36,698 nucleotides of DNA, taken from Methylococcaceae bacterium TMED69. GTDB lineage: Bacteria > Pseudomonadota > Gammaproteobacteria > Ga0077536. This document shows, piece after piece, positions 10,204-18,648 of this stretch (its first letter is position 1; the number at the start of each line of letters is the position of its first letter). The stretch spans positions 121,473-158,170 of the forward strand of contig NHDW01000002.1 of assembly GCA_002170535.1 (NCBI GenBank). The letters are read 5' to 3'. Under the pieces are notes generated by a model that made no database searches, had not been told where the DNA came from, and saw only the letters and a program-made list of their open reading frames with translations. The position numbers and the translations under genes are program-made.

Positions 10204-10210
10204 GTAATTT

Positions 10211-11269
10211 TTGGATAAAATAATGAAAATAGGCGTTATGTTAGGCTATTCCGGTTCGAAAGCGTCAGTTCCGACTGAGCTAGTCTTAGCGGCAGAATCA
10301 CTGGGTTACTCTTCTGTTTGGACAGCTGAAGCTTGGGGTTCTGATGCAGTCACTCCAGCCGCATGGATTCTAGCAAAAACCAACACCATAAAAGCAGGAA
10401 CAGCGATCATGCAAATGAGTGCTCGTACTCCTGCGATGACAGCTATGACGGCTATGACCTTAAATCATCTTTCAGAAGGACGTTTTATTGTCGGAATTGG
10501 CGCTTCAGGCCCTCAGGTTGTTGAGGGCTGGTACGGCGAACCTTACGGAAAGCCCATCCAAAGAACCAAAGAATACGTTTCTATACTAAAAAATATATTT
10601 TTGCGAGAGCAGCCTCTTGTTCATGAGGGGGAGCATTATCAGATTCCTTTCAGGGGGGAGGGAGCGATGGGTCAAGGAAAGCCACTAAAAAGTATTTTAC
10701 ACAGGAGTTCGAGTATTCCAATTTATACTGGTGTTGCAACAGAAAAAGGAGTAGCTACAGCCGCAGAAATTGCGGATGGTTGCATTCTAGTTTGGATGGA
10801 TCCAAAAAAAACCAGTTTGTGGTCCCGTTCACTGAATAAAGGATTCGCTCTATCAATGCATAAAAAAAAATCGCTAGATAATTTCGATTTGGCGACGGTT
10901 ATTCGCGTATCAATGGGCGATGACATGAATGCTTGCAGGATGAAAATAAAAAATACGTTTGCTCTTTATATAGGGGGCATGGGTTCGCGCCAAAAGAATT
11001 TCTATAATGATTACGCTCAAAGATTAGGTTATGTAAAAGAAGCGAAGGTGATTCAAGACTTATTTTTATCAGGTGAAAAGGATAAAGCAGCCCAAATCGT
11101 TCCAGATAGTCTAGTGGATGAAACGTCTCTGGTAGGACCAAAGAAACATGTTGCAGCACAATTAGAGAATTGGCAACAGGCATACTCAGAGCAAAAACTT
11201 GGAAGCCTAATCTTTAATGTAAGTAGCATAGATGAGCTTAAATTTATATCCAACATATTACTTAAGTAA
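10211..11269 (+). CDS. LLM class F420-type oxidoreductase (Rv3520c-like); TTG at 10211 or more likely ATG at 10223
   Basis: MKIGVMLGYSG start motif, LSEGRFIVGIGASGPQVVEGWYGEPYGKPIQRTKEYV, IPIYTGVATEKGVATAAEIADG. Confidence 0.87.
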   Translation: MDKIMKIGVMLGYSGSKASVPTELVLAAESLGYSSVWTAEAWGSDAVTPAAWILAKTNTIKAGTAIMQMSARTPAMTAMTAMTLNHLSEGRFIVGIGASGPQVVEGWYGEPYGKPIQRTKEYVSILKNIFLREQPLVHEGEHYQIPFRGEGAMGQGKPLKSILHRSSSIPIYTGVATEKGVATAAEIADGCILVWMDPKKTSLWSRSLNKGFALSMHKKKSLDNFDLATVIRVSMGDDMNACRMKIKNTFALYIGGMGSRQKNFYNDYAQRLGYVKEAKVIQDLFLSGEKDKAAQIVPDSLVDETSLVGPKKHVAAQLENWQQAYSEQKLGSLIFNVSSIDELKFISNILLK

Positions 11270-11428
11270 ATAATCATATAATGTTGTTTTCTCTAATTTT
11301 TTTAATAGTATTGTCGTTTTTAAGTTGAAGTAACAAAAAAACAGTTTTTGGTTTCTCTGTTCATCTAGATTACTATGGTGAAACTGATTCAGGATTGTTC
11401 GATATTTTTAGTTAAAGGCAATTAATTT

Positions 11429-12835
11429 ATGAGTTATGGCATACTTAATCTAGCACCTTATGTGCCACCCATGCGGCTAGAGCGAGGTGAAATTTATGGC
11501 GCGGTTGGCTGGGCCGTTCCGAGTTTGAAAGGATTAGCGACAGGCGAGAGGGCTGTAGCTAATTGGGATGAGGATGCAATTACCATGGGTTTTGAGGCTG
11601 CGCGACGTTGCTTATCTTCCAATCAACAACCACCTTCAAGAGTAACTTTCGCCTCAACAACATTTCCCTTTGCTGACCGGAGTAATAGTGGGATCATCTG
11701 TAGTGCATTGAACATGCCATCAAGTGTAAGAAATGAGGACGTCTTTGGTAGCAGAAGGGCTGCTGTTAGTGCTTTGGTAAGACATTTTGAAACTAAAGCG
11801 GATGGTTTACTGGTTGCGTCTGATTGTCGTGATGCAAAGCCAGGGAGCGCTCAGGAAATGAGCTATGGCCATGCTGCTGCTGCGGTTTTACTTGGTCAAG
11901 GCCGAGTAAAAGCAGAAATAATAGCGGCCTCTTCGATTCATGACGACCTCGTTGATCAATATCGCTCCAGAGGAAATCGATTTGATTATGCCCTAGAGGA
12001 ACGTTGGGTGAGAGAAGAAGGGTGGTTAAAAACCGTCCCTCAAGCAATAGATGATGTTATGAAAGCTGCTACGATAAGTACGGAAAATTTAGATAAAGTA
12101 ATAGTGCACGGCTCAAGCGGAGCGTCGCGTTCCGTCGCGAAAAAATTAGGGATTTCTCCCGAAAAAATCGCAAATAATTTATATTCTTCGGTAGGAGATG
12201 CAGGCACCGCGCACCCCTTGTTAATGTTAGCCGAGGCTGTTAAGCATTCAAAGGAAGCTGATCTCATTTTAGTTGTAGGTTTTGGCCAGGGGGCTGATGT
12301 GGTTTTGCTCAAAAGGACTAAAGAAAAACTTACTAATGATTGGGATTTTGAGTTAAATAGGCGTGTTGTGAAAAACTATACTCAATTTTTGTCTCTTCGG
12401 GACATGATTGCAATTGATTTTGGGCTGCGAGCTGAGAGAGATAACAGGACGGCTTTGTCTGCTTTTTATCGAAAAAACAAGGAGATAACAGGTATGCTTG
12501 GTGGAAGATGCACAAAGTGTAATACCTTACAATTTCCTAAAAGCTTAATCTGCGTAAAATGTGGCGCTTCCCATTCTCAAGAATTCGAATCGCTTGCGAA
12601 TATGGTTGGTCGAGTCAAGTCGTTTACTGAGGATTGGTTGGCTTACACGCCGTCTCCTCCTTACATCTACGGTAACGTGGAGTTCGAGGGAGAGGCTAAT
12701 ATTATGCTTGAGTTTGCCGATTTTGGTCCCGGACAAGTCAAAGTAGGTGATAACGTTCGATTGGTTTTTAGAATCAAGGATTTCGATGATAAAAGAGATT
12801 TTAGAAGATATTTTTGGAAACCGGCGCCGAGCTAA
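11429..12835 (+). CDS. HMG-CoA synthase-like (thiolase-fold) protein fused to C-terminal DUF35 Zn-ribbon/OB-fold domain
   Basis: 468 aa; N-terminal HMGS-like pattern (ASDCRDAKPGSAQEMSYGHAAAAVLLG, VIVHGSSGAS, VGFGQGADVVLL); C-terminal CTKCNTLQFPKSLICVKCGA Zn ribbon then OB-fold (GRVKSFT...VKVGDNVRLVF). Confidence 0.82.
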   Translation: MSYGILNLAPYVPPMRLERGEIYGAVGWAVPSLKGLATGERAVANWDEDAITMGFEAARRCLSSNQQPPSRVTFASTTFPFADRSNSGIICSALNMPSSVRNEDVFGSRRAAVSALVRHFETKADGLLVASDCRDAKPGSAQEMSYGHAAAAVLLGQGRVKAEIIAASSIHDDLVDQYRSRGNRFDYALEERWVREEGWLKTVPQAIDDVMKAATISTENLDKVIVHGSSGASRSVAKKLGISPEKIANNLYSSVGDAGTAHPLLMLAEAVKHSKEADLILVVGFGQGADVVLLKRTKEKLTNDWDFELNRRVVKNYTQFLSLRDMIAIDFGLRAERDNRTALSAFYRKNKEITGMLGGRCTKCNTLQFPKSLICVKCGASHSQEFESLANMVGRVKSFTEDWLAYTPSPPYIYGNVEFEGEANIMLEFADFGPGQVKVGDNVRLVFRIKDFDDKRDFRRYFWKPAPS

Positions 12836-12859
12836 GTTTAATTCAAGAGAGGGATTGTT

Positions 12860-14056
12860 ATGGCATCAGGAATAAAAGATAAGGTTGCAATTGTAGGCAT
12901 GGGCTGTTCTAAATTCGGGGAGAGATGGGATTGTGGGCCAGAAGAACTGATTTTGGAGGCTTTTGATGAGGCCATCCAAGATTCCCCAGTTAATAGAAAT
13001 CAAATTGAGATGGCTTGGCTTGGCCTTTTTTTTCAAGAACAGAGTGCAGGGAAATCTGCATTGCCTTTAAGTATCTCATTGCGCCTCCCAAACATCCCGG
13101 TCACAAGAGTGGAGAATATGTGTGCTACCGGTACAGAAGCACTTAGGGGCGCCGTCTACGCGGTTGCTGCGGGAGCTTGCGATGTTGCTATGGCAGTCGG
13201 AGTAGAGAAACTGAAAGATACGGGTTATCCCGGCCTTCCAGAAAGAAGCAAAGGCACTTTTGATGATTTATGGTTGCCCAATAGCACTGCGCCAGGTGCT
13301 TTTGCCCAATTAGCCACGGCTTACTCTGAAAAACATAAAAAGAACCCTAAAGATTTAAAAAGGGCTATGGCCCATGTTTCTGTTAAAAGCCATGCAAATG
13401 GAGTTTTGAATCCCAAGGCCCATTTAAGAAAAGAAATTACTGAAGAACAAGCAATGAATGCCCCAATGGTTTCAGCACCCTTAGGTCTTTATGATTGCTG
13501 CGGTGTAAGCGACGGCGCGGCTTGTGCGATAGTAATGAGCATTGAAAAGGCTAGGGCGCTGGGTTTGAAAAATTTTGTGGTGGTAAAAGCGATGCAATTA
13601 GCTCCTAGCAACGGTTTAGAAATGTCAAATAGTTCATGGGATGGTAGTTATCTTTTGACTACCAGAATTGCCTCAGAAAGGGCCTATAAAGAGGCTGGAA
13701 TTAGAAATCCGGAAAAAGAGATACACTTAACTGAAGTACATGACTGTTTTTCTATAACCGAATTAGTTGTAATGGAGGATCTTGGTCTCTGTGCCGAGGG
13801 GCAAGGAGTTAACGCGGTTTTAGACGGTAAATTTGACAAAGATGGTAAAATCCCTTGTCAAATTGATGGCGGGCTGAAGTGTTTTGGCCATCCAATAGGG
13901 GCAAGTGGTCTAAGAATGACCTACGAGATCTATAATCAACTGCTGGGTAGAGCGGGGGAGCGACAACTAGATTCCCCTTCTGTTGGCCTCACTCATAACC
14001 TTGGAGGACATCCATTCAGAAATGTTGCGAGTGTTTCTATATTTGGTCTGATTTAG
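12860..14056 (+). CDS. thiolase family protein (SCP-x / acetyl-CoA acetyltransferase-like)
   Basis: 398 aa; active-site ENMCATGTEALRGA, EVHDCFSITELV, GGLKCFGHPIGASGLRM, GLTHNLGGHPF. Confidence 0.9.
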   Translation: MASGIKDKVAIVGMGCSKFGERWDCGPEELILEAFDEAIQDSPVNRNQIEMAWLGLFFQEQSAGKSALPLSISLRLPNIPVTRVENMCATGTEALRGAVYAVAAGACDVAMAVGVEKLKDTGYPGLPERSKGTFDDLWLPNSTAPGAFAQLATAYSEKHKKNPKDLKRAMAHVSVKSHANGVLNPKAHLRKEITEEQAMNAPMVSAPLGLYDCCGVSDGAACAIVMSIEKARALGLKNFVVVKAMQLAPSNGLEMSNSSWDGSYLLTTRIASERAYKEAGIRNPEKEIHLTEVHDCFSITELVVMEDLGLCAEGQGVNAVLDGKFDKDGKIPCQIDGGLKCFGHPIGASGLRMTYEIYNQLLGRAGERQLDSPSVGLTHNLGGHPFRNVASVSIFGLI

Positions 14057-14074
14057 GCCATTAAAATCGCCAAT

Positions 14075-15523
14075 ATGTTGGAAGAAAAGTCAGTCGTCCA
14101 TAATTTATTTACCGATTTGTCTAGAACCAATCCTGAATTCAAGTTATTTGTGCCGGCAAAAAATAACACATTAGAGATTGTTAAATTGTGTGTTGATTCT
14201 GTTTGCCTATTTTTTGAGGAGCAAAAATTACAACAGGGGGATCGGGTCACTATCATAGCTCATAAAAATACAACTTACTTTAAGATCTATTTGGCGGCAT
14301 TAAAATTCGGTCTAGTCTTCAACCCTTTAAACCCGTCCTATTCGGAGAAAGAGGTAAAATATTTCATAGATGATTTTAACCCTGATTTAGTACTGGTCTC
14401 ATCAGATATCAATCCATTAATTAAAAAAATTATTAATAATAAATCAAAAGCTATTGAAATTAATAAACTTATTGATGTTAACAGACCAATTGAATTCAAA
14501 GCAGCTGCAGTTAGGCCGCAGGACTTAGCAGTACTCTTATACTCATCTGGGACTACTGGCTTACCTAAACCTATCGGATTATCACACGAGAATTTGAAGA
14601 CAAATGCGGCAGCTCTTTCCTCAGAATGGGGTCTCGGAGCGTCGGATGTACTGCTTCACACATTACCAATGTACCACATACATGGCTTGTTGATATCCTT
14701 AAATTCGGTGCTGTTGTCAGGCGCTAATTTAATCGCATTGCCAAAATTTTCTGTTGAAGAGGTAATGCAATACCTGGAACGGGCTACTATCTTTATGGGG
14801 GTGCCAACCTTTTACCATAGAATTCTAAATAACCCAGTGGTCAAAAAGATTAATTATTCTAAAATTCGATTATTTATATCTGGCTCTGCTCCTTTGTCTG
14901 AATCAATTTTAAAGCGATTTAAGGGTTCTACTGGACATACGATACTTGAAAGATATGGAATGACAGAGACTGGGGTAATTAGTTCTAATCCTGTATTAGG
15001 GAAGAGGAAACCTGGCTCAGTTGGAAAAGCTATCTCTTCTGTAAGTTTGCAGGTTCGGGCAATTGCAGATGGAGAAGTAGGAGAAGTTTGGGTGAAAGGC
15101 AAAAGTGTGTCGCAAATGGTATGCGAGAAAGATGGTTGGTTTAAGACTGGAGATTTAGGATATCTAGATGATGAGAATTATCTTTACCTTGTAGGGAGAA
15201 GCAAAGATATGATCATTACTGGCGGTATGAATGTTTATCCAAAAGAAATTGAAAGAGAACTAGAGCAAATTTTACCCGGAAGAGAGATAGCGGTGTTTGG
15301 GGTGCCTCATAGTGATTTTGGCGAAGCAGTGGTAGCTGCCGTTACGGGGCCCCAGATGAAACATGATGAAATTGAGACAAATCTGCGGACGTTAAAATCG
15401 AGAATAGCCAATTATAAGGTACCGAAAACCATATTTAATGTTAAATCTTTGCCTACAAATGTGATGGGAAAAGTTCAAAAAAACATGTTGAGAGACAAAT
15501 TTCATGATTTTTTTGAAGTATAA
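14075..15523 (+). CDS. AMP-dependent acyl-CoA synthetase, malonyl-CoA synthetase (MatB)-like
   Basis: 482 aa; YSSGTTGLPKPIGLSHENL, LLHTLPMYHIHGLLISLN, ATIFMGVPTFYHRIL, TILERYGMTETGV, MIITGGMNVYPKEIERELEQ. Confidence 0.88.
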   Translation: MLEEKSVVHNLFTDLSRTNPEFKLFVPAKNNTLEIVKLCVDSVCLFFEEQKLQQGDRVTIIAHKNTTYFKIYLAALKFGLVFNPLNPSYSEKEVKYFIDDFNPDLVLVSSDINPLIKKIINNKSKAIEINKLIDVNRPIEFKAAAVRPQDLAVLLYSSGTTGLPKPIGLSHENLKTNAAALSSEWGLGASDVLLHTLPMYHIHGLLISLNSVLLSGANLIALPKFSVEEVMQYLERATIFMGVPTFYHRILNNPVVKKINYSKIRLFISGSAPLSESILKRFKGSTGHTILERYGMTETGVISSNPVLGKRKPGSVGKAISSVSLQVRAIADGEVGEVWVKGKSVSQMVCEKDGWFKTGDLGYLDDENYLYLVGRSKDMIITGGMNVYPKEIERELEQILPGREIAVFGVPHSDFGEAVVAAVTGPQMKHDEIETNLRTLKSRIANYKVPKTIFNVKSLPTNVMGKVQKNMLRDKFHDFFEV

Positions 15524-15556
15524 TAACCTAACAGCAACGGAAGTGGAGATCTTTTA

Positions 15557-16015
15557 ATGGCAGGATTATTTTATGAGGAATTTAAAATAGGTCAGATTTT
15601 TGATCACCCAATCAGAAGAACCATTACTGAAACAGATAATGTTCTGTTCACCACTATGACCCATAATCCAGCTAGATTACACCTAGATGAGGAATATATG
15701 AAAAATGAGTCTCCTTATGGGACCAGAATTGTAAATAGTACTTTTACCTTGGCGCTCATGGTAGGAATTTCGGTTCATGAAACTACTTTGGGAACAACCG
15801 CCGCAAATTTAGGTTGGGATGAAGTACGCTTCCCTAAACCCCTTTTTCACGGAGATACCATTAGGGTGGAGACTGAGATTTTAGATAAAAGACTAAGTAA
15901 TTCAAGACCTGACAATGGGATAGTTATCTTTCAACATCGAGCATTTAATCAAAAAAATGAGTTGGTGGCTTCCTGTAAAAGATCGGGGCTAATGTTGAGG
16001 AAATCCGATGATTAG
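15557..16015 (+). CDS. MaoC family dehydratase/hydratase
   Basis: 152 aa; FKIGQIFDHPIRRTITETDNVLFTTMTHNPARLHLDEEY hot-dog fold hydratase pattern. Confidence 0.85.
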   Translation: MAGLFYEEFKIGQIFDHPIRRTITETDNVLFTTMTHNPARLHLDEEYMKNESPYGTRIVNSTFTLALMVGISVHETTLGTTAANLGWDEVRFPKPLFHGDTIRVETEILDKRLSNSRPDNGIVIFQHRAFNQKNELVASCKRSGLMLRKSDD

Positions 16016-16880
16016 ATCGCTTCTTTTTGCGCCTGGAGACAGCGAAAAAAAGATGACAAAGGCAAGCGAAGGTAATGCTGATGTTGTTATCTTGGATTTA
16101 GAGGATTCTGTATCGGAATCTCAGAAGGTAATTGCGAGAGGTATGGTCACAGAGTTCCTGAAAGTTAAATCAAAAGGGGTTAAGCCCAAGCTTTACGTTC
16201 GTGTCAACCCTTTGGATACCGAGTATTGCCTTTCTGATATAGCAGATATAGTTACTGGGGCTCCTGCTGGTATTTTATTGCCTAAATGCAATAGCGGAAG
16301 TGACATACAAAAGTTATCGAGTTATTTAGATGTCTTGGAGGTTGCTAATGGTTATCCAAAGAACTCTATTAAGATTATAGCAGTAGCCACAGAGACAGCA
16401 GCTTCAGTTTTTAATATGGGAAGCTACGAAAATTGTTCAGTAAGACTAAATGGAATCACTTGGGGTGCAGAGGATTTAGGAGCTGCTGTTAGGGCATCAA
16501 CTAGTTTGACATCAACCAAAGACTGGACATCTCCCTATCAAATGGTACGTTCTCTCTGTTTGTTCGGTGCTTATGCTGCCAACATTGAAGCATTGGATAC
16601 GGTTATGGCTGATTTTCGAGATACTTCCCAACTCGCAATTGTTTGTGACCAAGCAAGGAAAGATGGGTTTACAGGGAAGTTAGCGATTCACCCATGTCAA
16701 GTGGATATTATAAATCAAGCTTTTACGCCGACGAAAGAAGAAATAGAGCATTCGAGGGCTGTTTTGGCTTTATTTGAGGAAAATCCTGATGCCGGAACTC
16801 TTCAACTCGACGGAAAAATGATTGATAAACCTCACATCGAACAAGCAAAAAAGATTCTTGATGGAATAAAAAATTTGTAA
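16008..16880 (+). CDS. HpcH/HpaI-CitE family CoA-ester lyase (citramalyl/malyl-CoA lyase-like)
   Basis: 290 aa; RSLLFAPGDSEKKMTKA, ADVVILDLEDSV, VATETAASVFNM, GITWGAEDLGAAV, GKLAIHPCQVDIINQAFTPT; start overlaps MaoC stop. Confidence 0.9.
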   Translation: MIRSLLFAPGDSEKKMTKASEGNADVVILDLEDSVSESQKVIARGMVTEFLKVKSKGVKPKLYVRVNPLDTEYCLSDIADIVTGAPAGILLPKCNSGSDIQKLSSYLDVLEVANGYPKNSIKIIAVATETAASVFNMGSYENCSVRLNGITWGAEDLGAAVRASTSLTSTKDWTSPYQMVRSLCLFGAYAANIEALDTVMADFRDTSQLAIVCDQARKDGFTGKLAIHPCQVDIINQAFTPTKEEIEHSRAVLALFEENPDAGTLQLDGKMIDKPHIEQAKKILDGIKNL

Positions 16881-16898
16881 CCTGAAGGAGGCAAGAAT

Positions 16899-17774
16899 TT
16901 GTCGTCTAATTGGAGAAGCCTAAAAAAAAGTGTAAATGTTAGTGGGCTAAAAATAAGCTATGTTGAAATGGGGGTTGGTCGTCCTATTATTTTTCAACAT
17001 GGCAATCCAACTTCTTCTTTTCTTTGGAGAAAAATCATGCCCAAGATAAGTCAGTTGGGCAGATGTATTGCTATTGACCTAGTTGGAATGGGTGATTCAG
17101 ACAAAATTTCTGACATTAATAACTCTAGCTATACTTTTAACAACCATAAAAACTATTGGCGAAAGGCTCTCCAGGCATTAGGAGTAGAGAAAAATATTAT
17201 ATTCGTACTTCATGATTGGGGCAGTGCGCTTGGATTTGATTATTTCGCAGATAGTCCGGATACGGTTGATGGAATTTGCCACATGGAGGCCATTTACGAC
17301 CGGATGGACTGGGCCGATTGGCCAGAAAGTTCAAGAAAAATTTTTCAAGGCTTGAGAGGGGGCAGAGGCGAAGAGATGATCTTGAAAAAAAATATTTTTG
17401 TTGAGAGGATACTTCCTGCCTCAATCCTGAGACGATTGACTAATGAAGAAATGGATGAATATAGACGTCCGTTCACAGATGAGGGTATGGCTCGTTTACC
17501 AACTCTTGCCTGGCCAAGACAGTTACCAATTGCTAATGTACCTTCTGACGTCTGTGCCGTTGTTAAACGCTACAATGCAGTTTTGCGAGAAAACGATGTT
17601 TCGAAATTATTTATCAATGCTGACCCTGGCGTCATAGTTACAAGCCGTATTAAAGAGATTGTCCGAAGTTGGACTAATCAGAAGGAAGTTACTGTGAAAG
17701 GGCTTCACTTTATTCAAGAAGATTCGCCAGATGAAATTTCAAGTGCATTGTTTGATTGGATGCAGGGAATCTAA
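16899..17774 (+). CDS. haloalkane dehalogenase, HLD-II (LinB-like), TTG start
   Basis: 291 aa; GAAGGAGG SD; HGNPTSSFLWR, DLVGMGDSDK, VLHDWGSALGFDY (nucleophile D + W), MEAI (acid E), LHFIQEDSPDEI (base H): complete pentad as in LinB. Confidence 0.9.
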   Translation: MSSNWRSLKKSVNVSGLKISYVEMGVGRPIIFQHGNPTSSFLWRKIMPKISQLGRCIAIDLVGMGDSDKISDINNSSYTFNNHKNYWRKALQALGVEKNIIFVLHDWGSALGFDYFADSPDTVDGICHMEAIYDRMDWADWPESSRKIFQGLRGGRGEEMILKKNIFVERILPASILRRLTNEEMDEYRRPFTDEGMARLPTLAWPRQLPIANVPSDVCAVVKRYNAVLRENDVSKLFINADPGVIVTSRIKEIVRSWTNQKEVTVKGLHFIQEDSPDEISSALFDWMQGI

Positions 17775-17819
17775 ACTTGAAAGTTTAAGAATGAATAGTT
17801 CAAAAAGAGTATAAGCTAA

Positions 17820-18626
17820 ATGAGCGGAAACGAAAAAGTAACAGCCCTAACTTTAAAAAATTTTAAAAAAAAGAAAGAAAAGATCGCTTGCATGACTGCT
17901 TACGATGCTGCTTTTGGACAGATTTTAGATAATATAGGGATAGATGTGATTTTAGTGGGCGATAGCGTTGGAATGGTTGTCCAAGGGCATCAAACTACTG
18001 TTCCCGTGAGTATCGAAGATATGATTTATCACTCCAAAATGGTGAACAGAGGAGTAAATCGGGCAATGATCATGGTCGATATGCCCTTTATGAGCTACGC
18101 TACCCCTGCCGAATGCCTAGCTAATGCAGCGCTCCTTATGAAAGAGGGTGGTGCAGAGTTTATAAAGTTGGAATGGGGTGAGCTTGAGATTGATATGGTT
18201 AAACGGCTTACCGAATGTGGTATTCCAGTTTGTGCACACCTAGGTCTAACCCCACAAGCGATCCATAAATATGGTGGTTATAGGGTTCAAGGTCGCGAGT
18301 TAGAAGCGGCAAAAAAAATGCAAGATGACGCTTTATCTTTAGTGGAAGCCGGAGCGGATTTATTGCTTTTGGAATGCGTCCCCATTGAGCTTGCGAAAAA
18401 CATTACTATTGAGTCAAAAGTTCCAGTTATAGGAATTGGCGCGGGTAAAGAAGTTGATGGTCAAATTTTAGTTTTGTATGACGCAATAGATATAGCGCCG
18501 GGTAAACGTACACGGTTTTCTAAAAATTTTATGGAGCAGGAGGGTTCTATTCAGGGTGCCTTAAAAGCCTATGTTAAGGAAGTAAAGTCCGGGCTTTTTC
18601 CTTCTAAAGAATATTCCTTTGATTAA
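17820..18626 (+). CDS. panB: 3-methyl-2-oxobutanoate hydroxymethyltransferase (ketopantoate hydroxymethyltransferase)
   Basis: 268 aa; MTAYDAAFGQILD, VGDSVGMVVQGHQTTVPVSIEDMIYHSKMV, GLTPQAIHKYGGYRVQGR, GIGAG. Confidence 0.92.
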   Translation: MSGNEKVTALTLKNFKKKKEKIACMTAYDAAFGQILDNIGIDVILVGDSVGMVVQGHQTTVPVSIEDMIYHSKMVNRGVNRAMIMVDMPFMSYATPAECLANAALLMKEGGAEFIKLEWGELEIDMVKRLTECGIPVCAHLGLTPQAIHKYGGYRVQGRELEAAKKMQDDALSLVEAGADLLLLECVPIELAKNITIESKVPVIGIGAGKEVDGQILVLYDAIDIAPGKRTRFSKNFMEQEGSIQGALKAYVKEVKSGLFPSKEYSFD

Positions 18627-18648
18627 TTTTAAGAGAAAAAAATAAAAT

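Noticed and set aside
10437-10460. Short in-frame repeat ATGACAGCTATGACGGCTATGACC (MTAMTAMT)
   Set aside because: I recall the same segment as ordinary in F420-type LLM proteins (TPAxTAMTAxTLDxLSGGRF); not a distinctive repeat
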